In this document: positions 10,487 to 21,273 of the stretch, piece after piece
How the letters are laid out: each line of letters opens with the position of its first letter
Numbering within the stretch: the first letter of the stretch is position 1
Assembly: GCF_038502225.1 (NCBI RefSeq)
Contig: NC_091369.1
Span: forward strand, 11,131,069 to 11,195,068
Source of the DNA: Cherax quadricarinatus
Taxonomy: Eukaryota; Arthropoda; Malacostraca; Decapoda; Parastacidae
Direction of reading: 5' to 3'
DNA: 64,000 nt
Made by a program: the position numbers and the translations under genes
Notes under the pieces: model-generated
The model's input: only the letters and a program-made list of their open reading frames with translations
Databases searched by the model: none
Told to the model about the DNA's origin: nothing

Positions 10487-13400
10487 CTAGGTCCTCTCTC
10501 TCCCTGCCCCATGAGCTCTATCATACCTCGCCTTAAAACTATGTATGGTTCCTGCCTCCACCACATCACTTTCTAGGCTATTCCATGGCCTGACTACTCT
10601 ATGACTGAAGAAATACTTCCTAACATCCCTTTGATTCATCTGAGTCTTCAACTTCCAATTGTGACCTCTTGTGTCTGTGTCCCATCTCTGGAACATCCCG
10701 TCTTTGTCCACCTCGTCTATTCCGCGCAGTATTTTATATGTCGTTATCATGTCTCCCCTGACCCTCCTGGCCTCCAGTGTCGTCAGGCCGATTTCCCTCA
10801 ACCTTTCTTCATAGGACAATCCCCGTAGCTCTGGGACTAGTCTTGTTGCAAACCTTTGCACTTTCTCTAATTTCTTGACGTGCTTGACTAGGTGTGGATT
10901 CCAAACTGGTGCTGCATACTCCAGTATGGGCCTGACGTAGATGGTGTACAGAGTCTTAAACGAATCCTTACTGAGGTATCGGAACGCTATCCGTAGGTTT
11001 GCCAGGCGCCCGTATGCTGCAGCAGTTATCTGATTGATGTGCGCCTCAGGAGATATGCTCGGTGTTATACTCACCCCCAGATCTTTTTCCTTTAGTGAGG
11101 TTTGCAGTCTTTGGCCATCTAAACTATATTGTGTCTGCGGTCTTCTTTGCCCTTCCCCAATCTTCATGACTTTGCATTTGGCAGGGTTAAATTCTAGGAG
11201 CCAGTTGCTGGACCAGGCTTGTAGCCTGTCCAGATCTCTTTGTAGTCCTGCCTGATCCTCGTCCGATTCGATTCTTCTCATTAACTTCACATCGTCTGCA
11301 AACAAGGACACTTCTGAGTCTATCCCTTCCGTTATGTCGTTCACGTATACCAAGAACAGCACAGGTCCTAGGACTGACCCCTGTGGAACCCCGCTTGTCA
11401 CAGGCGCCCACTCTGACACCTCGTCGCGTACCATGACTCGTTGTTTCCTCCCTGTCAGATATTCTCTGATCCATTGCAGTGCCTTTCCTGTTATGTGTGC
11501 CTGGTCCTCTAGCTTTTGCAGTAACCTCTTGTGAGGAACTGTGTCGAAAGCCTTCTTGCAGTCCAAAAATACGCAGTCGATCCACCCCTCTCTCTCTTGT
11601 CTTACTTCTGTCACCTTGTCATAAAACTCTAGTAGGTTTGTGACACAGGATTTTCCTTCCCTGAAACCGTGCTGGTTGTCAATTATACACTTGTTTCTTT
11701 CCAGGTGCCCCACCACTCTCCTCCTGATGATCTTCTCCATGACCTTGCATACTATACACGTTAGAGATACAGGTCTGTAGTTTAATGCCTCATGTCTGTC
11801 TCCCTTTTTAAAAATTGGGACTACATTTGCCATTTTCCATACCTCAGGGAGTTGCCCAGTTTCAAATGATGTGTTGAAGATCATTGTTAATGGCTCACAC
11901 AATATCTCTGCTCCCTCTTTAAGGACCCATGGAGAGATGTTGTCTGGTCCCACCGCCTTTGAGGTGTCAAGTTCGCATAGCAGCTTCTTCACCTCCTCCT
12001 TGGTTATATGTACCTCATCCAGCACTTGCTGGTGTGCCCCCATGTTCTGATTTCTTGGAGTCCTACTGGTTTCCACTGTAAATACCTCTTTAAATCTTGT
12101 GTTGAGCTCCTGACATACCTCTCGGTCGTTTCTTGTGAATTCCCCATCACCCTTCCTCAGTCTGATTACCTGGTCCTTGACTGTTGTTTTCCTCCTGATG
12201 TGGCTGTACAACAGCTTCGGGTCAGTCTTTACTTTTGATGCTATGTCATTTTCATATTGTCTCTGAGCCTCCCTTCTTATCTGTGCATATTCGTTTCTGG
12301 CTCTTCGGCTGATTTCTTTATTTTCCTGAGTTCTCTGTCTTCTGTACCTTTTCCATTCTCTATTACACCTAGTTTTTGCCTCCCTACACCTTTGGGTGAA
12401 CCAAGGACTCGTTCTGTTCTTCCCATTATTTCTGTTTCCCTTGGGAACAAACCTCTCCTCTGCCTCCTTGCATTTTGTTGCTACATAGTCCATCATTTCT
12501 TGTACTGGTTTTCCTGTCAGTTCCCTCTCCCACTGAATGTCTTGAAGGAAGTTCCTCATGCCTGAGTAGTTCCCCCTTTTGTAGTTTGGTTTTTCCCAGC
12601 CTATTCCTGCTACTCTCTCCACTTGGAGCTCAACTATGTAGTCGAAGCACAGAACCACATGATCACTAGCTCCCAGGGGCCTTTCATACATGATACCCTC
12701 GATGTCCGAACTACTCATGGTGAATACAAGGTCCAACCTTGCTGGTTCATCCTCTCCTCTCTCTCTGGTAGTGTCTCTAACATGTTGATGCATGAGGTTC
12801 TCCAGTACCACATCCATCATCTTGGCTCTCCATGTTTCGGGACCCCCATGGGGCTCCAGGTTTTCCCAGTCAATCTCCTTGTGATTGAAATCACCCATAA
12901 CTAGTAACTTTGCTCCCCCCATGTGTGCTCTCCTGGCCACCTCGGCTAGTGTGTTGATCATTGCTCTGTTGCTCTCATCGTATTCTTCTCTTGGCCTCCT
13001 GCAGTTCTGTGGTGGGTTGTACATTACTGCAATTATCACCTTATGTCCCTCAGACTGGATTGTTCCTACTAAGTAGTCCCTTTCGCCCATGCCATCCATT
13101 CCTTCCATTTTCTCAAAACCCCACTGGTTTTTAATGAGCAGTGCAACTCCTCCTCCCCCTCTCCTCCCTCTGTCTTTCCTGAAGATTTGATATCCGGATG
13201 GAAAGATTGAATCTGTTATTATTCTGGTGAGTTTTGTTTCTGTGAGTGCTATTATGTCTGGGGATGTCTCTTTGATTCTTTCGTGCCACTCCTCATACTT
13301 GTTTGTTATTCCATCTGCATTTGTATACCACACCTTCAACTTCTTTTCTAAGACTGTGGTCTGGGAAGTATATTGGGGTTGGGGAAGTGGGAGACCTGGT

Positions 13401-13631
13401 AAGGAACTATGGGTTGTTGCTGTGGGGGTGAAGTTTGTAATGTAGTGGGTGGGGGCATTGGATGTGGCATGGGTGTTTTGATTTAGAGTGTTTGGTTGCA
13501 CTGGGGTTGACCTGGTTGGGAGGCTTCTATAGAAAGTTGTGAGGGAGGCTGTATTAGATCTTCTTCCTGGGTCTGGGATCTCCTGTCTGTCTTCTCCATC
13601 CCCTCTCTTTCCTCCTTTCGCCTTTGTACAA

Positions 13632-13667
<36 letters not shown>

Positions 13668-13684
13668 CGTGTGTGTGTGTGAAC

Positions 13685-13759
<75 letters not shown>

Positions 13760-13762
13760 CAC
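10487..13762 (-). CDS. LINE-A ORF2: EEP endonuclease plus reverse transcriptase
   Basis: A 1091-codon open frame. Residues 1-43 are translation of the (AC)n tract and not real protein; element sequence starts near residue 44 (about 13633). After a Pro/Thr/Asn-rich linker the EEP (apurinic-type) endonuclease runs from about 143 to 375: TNADG (N148), LTETKL (E175), MGDFN (D291, N293), ARLDLVF (D344) and GASDH (D367, H368). The reverse transcriptase follows: NYRPVSLT (661-668), FLDCKKAFD with D734 of motif A, SGVPQGSVLGP (790-800), FADD (821-824). The C-terminal region has RPILEYAAPVWNPH. All catalytic motifs are present and there is no stop or frameshift, so this may be a young copy. No authentic start codon is visible before residue 219 apart from the ATG in the repeat, in line with 5' truncation. 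The clade (CR1-like) is assigned by motif style only. Confidence 0.85.
13636..13760. repeat. (GT)n microsatellite between two LINE-A copies
   Basis: GT dinucleotides with a few GAGC, AACG and ATGT interruptions. It is bounded on the left by the 5' truncation point of LINE-A and on the right by the GTACTCACCTATATGTGG tail of another LINE-A. It probably began as that second copy's AC tail. Confidence 0.9.
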
Positions 13763-13862
13763 CTATATGTGGTTGAAGGGGCCGAGTCTTAACTCCTGGT
13801 ACCTCCTCTTTGTTGGCCATTACTGGGTTCACTCTCTCCTTTCTTCGACAGCCTTATCGTAC
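13756..13862 (-). mobile_element. LINE-A 3'-end fragment
   Basis: GTACTCACCTATATGTGGTTG, GGGGCCGAGTCTTAACTCCTGG and GTTGGCCATTACTGGGTTCACTC parallel the 3' UTR of the intact copy (GTCGAGTCACAGCTCCTGG, TGGTTGCTACTAGGTCC). It stops near 13862, where LINE-B starts in the opposite orientation. Confidence 0.7.
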
Positions 13863-13865
13863 TTC

Positions 13866-14706
13866 TTCTTGAAGCTACTCAGATATGGAAAACTTGAGGA
13901 AATTAAAACTGTATCAGGGTATACGATAAATTCTAACCATACAATACAGCGAAAAAGTAATGTGAAGGACCTGGGAGTGGTAATGTCAGAGGATCTCGCC
14001 TTCAAAGACCACAGTGTATCTACCGCATCTGCTAGGAAAATGATAGGATGGATAATGAGAACTTTCAAAACTAGGGACGCCACGCCCATGATAATTCTCT
14101 TCAAATCGCTTGTTCTCTCTAGGCTGGAATACTGCTATACACTAATTGTCCCCTTCAAGACAGGGGAAATTGCTGACCTGGAAAGTGTACCAAGAACTTT
14201 CACGGCACACCTAAGTACGATAAGGCACTTAAATTACTGGGATCGGTTGAAGGCCCTTGATCTGTATTCCCTGGAGCGCAGGCGAGAGAGATACATAATA
14301 ATATACACTTGGAAAATCCTAAATGGATTAGTACCAAACTTGCACATGAAAATCGCTCCCAATGAAAGCAAAAGACTCGGCAGGAAATGCAACATTCCCC
14401 CCAGTGAAAAGCAGGAGCGCCACGAGCACACTGAGAGACAACACAATAAGTGTCTAGGGCCCAAGACTGTTCAACTGCCTCCCAGCATACATAAGGGGGA
14501 TTACCAATAGACCCCTGGCTGTCTTCAAGAAGGCACTGGACAGGCACCTAAAGTCAGTACCTGACCAACCGGGCAGTGGTTCGTACGTCGGTTTGCGTGC
14601 GGTCAGCAGTAACAGCCTTGTTGATCAGACCCTGATCCACCACAAGGCCTGGTCTCAGACTGAGCAGCGGGGGCATTGACCTCCGAAACTCTCTCCAGGT
14701 AAACCA
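13866..14706 (+). pseudogene. LINE-B (CR1-like) RT C-terminal half and 3' end
   Basis: Codes on the plus strand for the end of a non-LTR reverse transcriptase. Visible motifs are LLRYGKLEEI, VKDLGVVMSEDLAFKDH, RKMIGWIMRTFKTRD, VLSRLEYCY, LERRRERYIIIYTWKILNG and VPNLHMKIAPNESKRLGRKC. The frame that runs from 13869 stops at 14510. Coding resemblance continues in another frame (RPLAVFKKALDRHLKS onward, stop near 14678), so one frameshift lies near 14490. The 3' end reads CTCTCCAGGTAAA at about 14692-14706. The 5' part of RT and the endonuclease are missing. The GT-encoded start of the open frame at 13689 is spurious. Confidence 0.75.
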
Positions 14707-14850
14707 CTCTACTGTCCAGGCCGTTCCACTTCCTGACCACCCTAAGGTTTAAATACTTCCTAACCTACCTGTGATTCATCTTCGTTTTCAATTTCCAGTT
14801 GTGCCTTTTAAACAGTCTGTCCCTGTCTATCCTATCAGTTGTGTGTATAT
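14706..14850 (-). mobile_element. LINE-A 3'-region fragment
   Basis: AAATACTTCCTAACCTACCTGTGATTCATC and TTTTCAATTTCCAGTTGTG, quoted here as shared blocks of up to 20 bases in family comparison, parallel GAAATACTTCCTAACATCCC and CTTCAACTTCCAATTGTG at 10.61-10.66 kb of the intact LINE-A. It abuts the LINE-B 3' terminus. Confidence 0.6.
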
Positions 14851-14857
14851 TTGGAAG

Positions 14858-14881
14858 AGAGAGAGAGAGAGAGAGAGAGAT
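14858..14881. repeat. (GA)n microsatellite, short
   Basis: About 12 GA units following GTTGTGTGTATATTTGGAA. Confidence 0.9.
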
Positions 14882-16018
14882 TTCTCGCTTAGGTTTAGTC
14901 ATGTTGACATATCATAACCCATATTTACATACAGTTAATTGACAATGACAAAAAAAGAAAGAGTGGTTTACGTCTGGCAACGCGAAACATAGGGCATTAC
15001 TTTAGAACGTTGATATTCCAACGTACGGTGCTTAAGTTGCAGGATGGGCTCACTAATGGCACTTGATAATAAGCTAAGAAGCAAGCTAAGACTTAACCCA
15101 GGTAAAGACATCTCTGTAAGTATAGTCATGTTCTTTCCTCAACCTCCCTCCTTGCCTCCTCAGCCCAGATAACTAAAACGCTTTATTTTTTTTTTTTTAG
15201 CAGGCATATGTATCAATAAAAGCAAAGTCCTGCCCGACCTTGGTATGTTACTCGTGCCCAGTGGGATACCTTTCCTGCATCAAAGTCTTAATAAAAATCA
15301 TTAAATCACATTTACACCCTTCGTATGGATGTGCCTAGAGGCTAATGAAGCACTCGTCATCCAAGGTATTGGTGCTACCCTCCCCTTGGATCAGTCTTAA
15401 TTAGCCCCTATTTCCAGGCGCTTCGTAACTCCTACGGGTTTAATATTTCTACATGAAAGCAGTACAGTCACAGAAGCCAAAAGAGTTGCAGTTTGAGGTA
15501 TGGACTGGCTAATCTTGCAGCCGGGTCGGGCACCCCAGCCATGATCGGCATCCAGAGTAGATTTACATCTCTCAATATTCATGTGTGCCTTGTTCATATG
15601 GTAAGTATGTTCTTGATTCTTGCTGTATGGGCTTATGTGGGTGGGCGTGTGGGTGTGTGAGGGCGAGGAGAGGATGTTGGGCGATGAAGGGGTGTGGAGA
15701 GAGGCGGGAGAGGGGATATTAGTGCCAAACCATCCTCTTAATTTCCATAAAAATCTGTATGGCTTTTCTAACAGGCGTTTTCAACCAGTTTCTCACTTAG
15801 GCTAGGAAAAGTTACCCTCTTTTCATAAAACATAACCAGTTATAACATGGCACAACGGAAAAATATATAAAAAGAAAATTGGCAGCCACTGAGCGAGGAA
15901 AAAAACACTTGAGATGTGGACTGTTTAAGCTACCTTCATCAGTCACCTATTTGACTGTCTTTACAACAGCTAAATGCTGTTTGTGATTCAGGACGGGTTG
16001 TAGTAGCAGTGGCGGTTA
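14882..16018 (+). other. Mostly unrecognised; partial REP-A at about 15358-15460
   Basis: Within it, CCCTCCCCTTGGATCAGTC, CCAGGCGCTTCGTAACTCC and TACGGGTTTAATATTTC mark a REP-A copy on the plus strand. The rest (14.9-15.35 and 15.46-16.02 kb) shows no repeat family, RNA gene or coding frame I can support. Confidence 0.45.
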
Positions 16019-16295
16019 AGTCTCTATCTCTCCTCTTTTTTTCTCACGTCTCTTTATCTCTTCTTTTTTTCTCTCACTTCTCTTTATATCTCTTTTTTTC
16101 TCTCACGTCTCTTTATCTCTCATTTTTCTCTCACGTCTCGTAATCTTTCTTTTCTTTTACGTCTATTTATCTCTCCTCTTTTTTTCTCTCACGTCTTTTT
16201 ATCTCTCCTCTGTTTCTCTCACTACTTTCTCGCCCCTCTTTCTCTGTTATTCCTTCCTTGTTTCTTTCACTCGCCTCTCTTATCTCACTTCTCTG
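16019..16295. repeat. CT-rich degenerate tandem repeat
   Basis: Repeated TCTCTCACGTCTCTTTATCTC blocks, about 30-35 bp apart, with T-run length changes. About seven blocks. Confidence 0.75.
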
Positions 16296-16415
16296 TTCTG
16301 CTGTGGAAGAGATGTTGCAGTATGACTTAAAGAGGAGGGATGGGAGAAGAAGGTATAAATTTGGAAATTAGGAAAAGGTAGAGAGACAGACATGGACTTG
16401 GAAATACACACACAT

Positions 16416-16417
<2 letters not shown>

Positions 16418-16509
<92 letters not shown>
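16418..16509. repeat. (GA)n microsatellite
   Basis: About 45 GA units with one GATA interruption. Confidence 0.97.
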
Positions 16510-16511
<2 letters not shown>

Positions 16512-16699
16512 CGTTTCCTGACCCTGAGGTGTGTCGTCCAGGTGAAAGAAGCCGAGTGGGAGACTTATTGACTTTATTACTCTGGCACGATGACGCCTGG
16601 GTGGACAGGTAAAACTTTATTACCCTGGATCAGAGTATATTGCCTAAGGTGAAAGTATATTGTCTAGGACAAAATTACACCGACCCTGAAGAAAATTAT

Positions 16700-17300
16700 A
16701 CTGCCTTTGAAGAAAGTATACTGCCTCTGAATAAAGATACACTTCCTCTGAGGAAAGGTATATTGCATCTGAAGAAAGGTATATTGCATCTGAAGAAAGG
16801 TATATTGCATCTGAAGAAAGGTATATTGCATCTGAAGAAAGGTATATTGCATCTGAAGAAAGGTATATTGCATCTGAAGAAAGGTATATTGTATCTGAAG
16901 AAAGGTATATTGCATCTGAAGAAAGGTATATTGTATCTGAAGAAAGGTATATTGCATCTGAAGAAAGGTATATTGCATCTGAAGAAAGGTATATTGTATC
17001 TGAAGAAAGGTATATTGCATCTGAAGAAAGGTATATTGCATCTGAAGAAAGGTATATTGCATCTGAAGAAAGGTATATTGCCTCTGAAGAAAGGTATATT
17101 GTATCTGAAGAAAGGTATATTGCATCTGAAGAAAGGTATATTGCATTTGAAGAAAGGTATATTGCATCTGAAGAAAGGTATATTGCATCTGAAGAAAGGT
17201 ATATTGCCTCTGAAGAAAGGTATATTGTCTGTTAAGAAAATGTACTGTCACTCTAGAAAGGTATGTTGTTTGAAGAAAGGTATATTGCCTGCTTAGAAAA
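16700..17300. repeat. 21-bp minisatellite, ~24 units
   Basis: Unit GGTATATTGCATCTGAAGAA plus one A, strongly homogeneous from about 16750 to 17215. Flanks are degenerate (ATACTGCCTCTGAATAAAG on the left, TGTACTGTCACTC on the right). Variants are CATCT, GTATCT and CCTCT. Because 21 is divisible by three, both strands stay open, giving KKGILHL and YTFLQMQ cycles that I do not regard as genes. Confidence 0.95.
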
Positions 17301-17533
17301 TATACTGTCTGAAGAAAGGTATAATGCCTCAGATGTAAATATAATGTTTTAGATCAGCTTAACTCGTCTCCGGTGAAAGTTATGGAACTAGATGAGATAC
17401 TGCCTTAGATAAAGTATAACGCTTAAACTGCCCGTCCTCGAATGGATTGCTTTCAGTAAACTAGGCAACGGCGGTGTATCCTCTAGAAACTGCCCTCCAA
17501 GCTTCCGTGTGAGGGGACGCTTGGTACCCCTCA

Positions 17534-17920
17534 GATAAGATTTTTGTTAGGATTTTTAATCCTGGAGGGTTAGCCACCCAGGATAACCCAAGAAAGTCAG
17601 TGCGTCGTCGATGCGACCCAAACCAGTCGACTAACACTCAGGTACCTAATTTCTTGCTAAGTGAACGTCGACATCAGTTTTAAGGAAACATGCCCGGTGG
17701 AAATATAAACACATATGCAGTATAATGTGATCCTTTATTGACAAACGTTGTCAATAAAGGATCACATTATACTGCATATGTGTTTATATTTCCACTGTGT
17801 CGGTATTTGATACCATTTATTTCCAAACATGCCCGGTGTTTCCACCCGCGCCAGGGATCGAACCACGGACACTCAGCATGTGAAGAGAGAGCATTGCCTA
17901 CCAAGCACGGTCCACCAATA
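17534..17920 (-). mobile_element. SINE-1, interrupted by a palindromic insertion
   Basis: Minus-strand copy of the SINE-1 family. The tail side AGATAAGATTTTTGTTAGGAT is at 17534, GAGGGTTAGCCACCCAGGATAA follows at about 17565, and the tRNA-like head lies near 17845-17915 (B box on the minus strand GGTTCGATCCC-like). At 17700-17824 unrelated palindromic DNA splits the body, flanked by the duplicated 14-mer AAACATGCCCGGTG. Confidence 0.75.
17697..17795. repeat. Perfect 99-nt palindrome (48-nt arms, 3-nt spacer)
   Basis: Arm 17697-17744 and arm 17748-17795 are exact reverse complements around ACG; the centre reads GACAA-ACG-TTGTC. Outside the right arm, TGTCGGTATTTGATACCATTT matches the terminal sequence of the FB1 element at 32.17-32.19 kb, so this may be an FB1-type insertion. 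RNA from either strand would fold into a 48-bp hairpin. Confidence 0.95.
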
Positions 17921-17929
17921 TCGGCCTCC

Positions 17930-18057
17930 CAGATCACAATGAAAATAGTTACTTTGTTTAACTTTTTTGGGGTTATCGTAGGTAATTTACATATGTTACC
18001 ATGTATGATAATTTGTGTAACTGTATTTAATGGTACCTGTGCCTAAATAAATTTAAT
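17930..18057 (+). repeat. REP-C interspersed repeat
   Basis: GGGGTTATCGTAGGTAATTTAC, ATATGTTACCATGTATGATAA and CCTAAATAAATTTAATCC. The same order occurs at 62.77-62.88 kb. AATAAATTTA at the end could be a poly(A) or retroposon tail region. Confidence 0.6.
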
Positions 18058-18111
18058 CCATGGTCCCTCTGCCCGAAATGCCCCGGCATGATAGTGGCGT
18101 TCTTTGCACTT

Positions 18112-18370
18112 AGTAAACCAAAATTTTAATAACACAGTGTAAACCATACCACGGGTGGGGTTTGAATCTGCGGTCAGAGAGTCTCAAAACCCCAGACCGT
18201 CGCTTTAGCCACTGGGCCAGGTAGCTTCAGTAAGATTCATCCAACTAGGTATGTTTCTACACCATAGGAAGGTTAGCATAAGCACCACTATGACCACAAA
18301 TGCAATCGTGTCATTACGATTTCGTGAGTCAGGTACACAGTGTAACCTTCAGAAAGAAATAAATTTTTAT
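18112..18370 (-). mobile_element. SINE-2, tRNA-derived
   Basis: On the minus strand a tRNA-like region carries an A box (TGGCCCAGTGGCTAAAGCG) and, about 40 nt on, a B-box-like GATTCAAACCCCACCCG. This is the internal pol III promoter arrangement. Upstream on the same strand are CTGACTCACGAAATCGTAATG and ACACGATTGCATTTGTGG. The sequence does not fold as a functional tRNA with an anticodon I can identify, so I call a SINE or tRNA relic. Confidence 0.6.
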
Positions 18371-19145
18371 CTTTAGCTTTATCTTCTTCCTATGGTGGGG
18401 GCGGATGGTGGTATGGTGGGTGGCAGGGTTCAGTGGGTGCCCTAGCAACGCACCATACAGGAAGTACGTGAGTAGAACGGATTCGGTAAAGCAACTTATG
18501 GTGCACAATTAGCAGTACAAGTGTTACCGCTAGTGAACTAGGCTCGTTGTGTCCTGTCCTCGGTCAGTATTTCATCTTGTATGTTTTGTAAATTTTCGTT
18601 AGTTGTAGCATTTGCTACTTCCTTTTTTAATGAGTGACTGAGCGAGTAAAGAAGTGAATATGGAAGTAAATAGAATGAAAGCGAATTAATGAGTAAATGA
18701 GTGAACAGGTAAATGTATGAGCGAGGGAGGGAGAGTAAGCGATCATTCTTGCCTTTCGATAGTCACTACATCTGATATATTTATAGTGGAATCATGTTAG
18801 CTTCTTGACTAGACTTTGGAATAAGACTTTTTAATTCGTGTCTTGCAAGATAACCATCACGCGAGTGTTTTATGGGTGAAAAGACTTTTCGTCACTGATG
18901 TTAAATAATGCTAACTATAATGAGACTAACCTCGGAGAGTTAGCAGCTCTAGCAGGGTTAGCTTGTTAATTTTTATGCATAATAAACAAATTGATACGCC
19001 ATGTTACTTCACAGAAAATATATCTGTGAATTAAATAAGTTTATATGCAGAACAATGACAAACATCAAATAAATGGAAAATAAGGCACAAGAAGGTAATG
19101 TAACAGTTGGTGTGACGAAGGACTGGTGATAATGCCACAAGTCTT
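18371..19145. other. No recognisable feature
   Basis: A stretch of G/T-rich sequence (18390-18440) then A/T-rich sequence with short repeated GTGAATGAGTAAATG words at 18640-18730. No coding frame or known family. Confidence 0.5.
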
Positions 19146-19388
19146 GTGCCACAAATTCCAACTACTCCGTTATGGAAAACTGGAGGAGATAATAACTAGA
19201 ACAGAGTATACTACTGACTCTGGCCATACAATAGAGCGGAAAAATAATGTAAGGGACCTGGGAGTAGTAATGTCTGAGGATCTCACTTTCAAGGATCACA
19301 ACAGTGCCACGATCGCACGTGCAAAGAAAATGATAGGATGGATAATGAGAACTTTCAAAACGAGAGATGCCAAGCCCTCCAGGTAACC
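19146..19388 (+). pseudogene. LINE-B fragment with internal deletion
   Basis: Codes for FQLLRYGKLEEI, NVRDLGVVMSEDLTFKDH and KKMIGWIMRTFKTRDAKP, closely matching the 13.87-kb LINE-B. It then jumps directly to the family's 3' terminal CCTCCAGGTAAC. About 500 bp of RT end and UTR present in the other copy are missing. Confidence 0.75.
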
Positions 19389-20138
19389 ACTACATTTGTG
19401 ATTTGTTTTGCATATTTATGTCTATGAATGTTTACGTATTAAAATCGTAAACAATGTCAGTTCACAAAAGTATATATCCATGAATTAAACTCTCACGCCA
19501 ATAATGTTTGTCTGGTCGTCGAGTTATGAATATGCACACACTGCCTCAGTGAAACATTGTCCGATAACTGTATTTCTGTTGTAAAATTCACATTTACATG
19601 TGCAGTACATACAAGTCACTGCCTGCAATTAGTACCCATTCAAAAGTACTGATTTGATTTCTCATCTAGAAAGTGAAAATGTTATTACCGAACCATGGCT
19701 CAGAGTCCGTATATTTATGCAGCACTGTGCTTCTTTGTGTGTGTGTGTGTGTGTGTCGTGTTTTTGTTTTGGTAGAGGGTGAGGAGGAGAGAGGGAGGTG
19801 TGACAGAGTTGATGAGAAATGTACCAAAGGTGAAGGAGAAAAGAGGAAAATATACAATATGGTTATTATTGTCAAGGTACATAACCAGACCCAATTTCGT
19901 AAACAACCATAATATTACTATTACACCACACGACGGACAGCCATTAGCTGTTAATCTGTAGCTGTATAGCCTTTGTGGCTTAGCGCTTCTTTTTGATTAT
20001 AATAATAATTTTAATCTGTAGCTTCTGTAACCTCTGTTACTCTGTAACATTGGGTATAGAGACATCCAAATCAGGTGACCCAGTGGAAACTGGCTCTTTG
20101 CGTGTTGCTGAATATTAAATAACACCTGATAATTATTT
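19389..20138. other. Mostly unrecognised; small REP-A tail at 19961-20015
   Basis: The only recognised part is GCTGTATAGCCTTTGTGGC, TTAGCGCTTCTTTTTGATTA and TAATAATAATTTT, the REP-A 3' end on the plus strand. A short GT run is at 19737-19757. Confidence 0.5.
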
Positions 20139-20139
20139 T

Positions 20140-20292
20140 TTTAAGACCGGCCGTCTCCCACTGAGGCAGGGTGACCCGAAAATAAGGAAACACTTTTATT
20201 GTCACTCATTTATCGTCTTGCCAGAAAGGTGTTGGCATAACAGTTCATTCCTCCCTCAGAGTGTAGACACTATACTTCCCAGAATTATCTGT
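20140..20292 (-). mobile_element. LINE-C (RTE-like) 3'-UTR fragment
   Basis: GACCGGCCGTCTCCCACTGAG, GCAGGGTGACCCGA, CGTCTTGCCAGAAAGGTG and CAGAGTGTAGACACTATACTTCC parallel the 3' end of LINE-C at 55.52-55.68 kb (GGCCGATTCCCACCAAGGCA, GTCTTGCCAGAAGGGTG, CAGAGTGCAGGCACTGTAC). It is only about 150 bp long, the usual result of 5' truncation. Confidence 0.7.
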
Positions 20293-21158
20293 AATGGAAA
20301 TATCACACACACAAAAATATTAAACAGCGACCAATGCAGAGAACATTTTCTTAATTCTTTGAAAAATACCGTAAATGACTGTTTCGTGGTGACTTTATCG
20401 AGAATGTTGAAGGAAGGGAATCTTCCCACGTTGAATTATGATCTGTAAAATAATAATGGGGAGAAGTGTTAAAGAGTGATTCAGTAGGTCTTTACTCTCA
20501 TCACCTTATGTTGTACTTGGACTTCCGACTTCATTTATTTGCTTGTCGTACATCTAATGCATCTTCAAGAGGTGAATACATCAGTAACTTTTTGCATTAG
20601 GCTATAATAAATTATGTCTAGCGTAACCAGCCCATTTTCTGTGTAAATAATGTAAAAAAAAAGTTTCTGACACCACAGGAGAACTTCGACCAATCATATT
20701 AGAGTCGTTTGCGCTCTCAGCCAATGAGGAAGCTTTTATAGAGGAACAAGCGCTGTTGCCACGTCTATAAAATACGCATCATTGAAGGGAGGACTGGTGA
20801 TCCAGATTTCAATTTGGCCGTTTATGAGTGTAATAAAAATGATGTTAAATGACCGAAGGGTTTAATTTTAGAGTCTCCTCGAGCGCTTCTGTGGAGCACT
20901 GATGGATATTAATGTTTGCCTAGCCAGGGAAAATGTTAAATAAACCTTTGTGTACGTGTGAGGAATACGGATCATAAAAAAACACTTTGTTAATGCATTG
21001 GCTTTATGTCGGCCATTATTATTTTTGACTGCAAATTGAAGAGAAAGCTCGTACAATAATAATTTTTCTTCATTGATTTTTTTTATAATATACAATTTCA
21101 CGGTCTTATGAAGGTAGGAGAGTGTGTCTTAATTTGGTTTCTGTAATAATATCCTTTT

Positions 21159-21160
<2 letters not shown>
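20293..21160. other. No recognisable feature
   Basis: Mixed and then A/T-rich sequence with no family matches. Open frames in it are short and lack coding character. Confidence 0.5.
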
Positions 21161-21161
<1 letters not shown>

Positions 21162-21220
<59 letters not shown>

Positions 21221-21226
21221 TATATT
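21162..21226. repeat. (TA)n microsatellite
   Basis: About 30 TA units with one TACATA break, upstream of the MITE-1 copy. Confidence 0.95.
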
Positions 21227-21273
21227 TATTATATCGCAAACCAAGCTGTACAGGATGCAAAATAACCACAATG

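Larger units (their letters stand above)
10380..13762 (-). mobile_element. LINE-A, CR1/Jockey-like non-LTR retrotransposon
   Basis: A minus-strand element with one long ORF2 (separate entry), a short 3' UTR (10486 down to about 10430) and a 3' end with two copies of AATAGGTGAGTAC (10407-10432) followed by (AC)n at 10380-10406. The 5' side (13636-13760) is also (AC)n on this strand, and just beyond lies the 3' tail of another LINE-A copy. The simplest reading is a 5'-truncated element that inserted into the AC tail of an older copy. No ORF1 or 5' UTR is visible. CR1-like elements use target-primed reverse transcription, and short tandem 3' ends are usual for them. Confidence 0.85.

Noticed and set aside
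11034..13445. Plus-strand open frames over LINE-A
   Set aside because: Antisense shadows of the intact LINE-A ORF2.
16640..17296. Open frames of 218 (+) and 195 (-) codons
   Set aside because: 21-bp unit translated in phase; no signal peptide or domain, and both strands are open.
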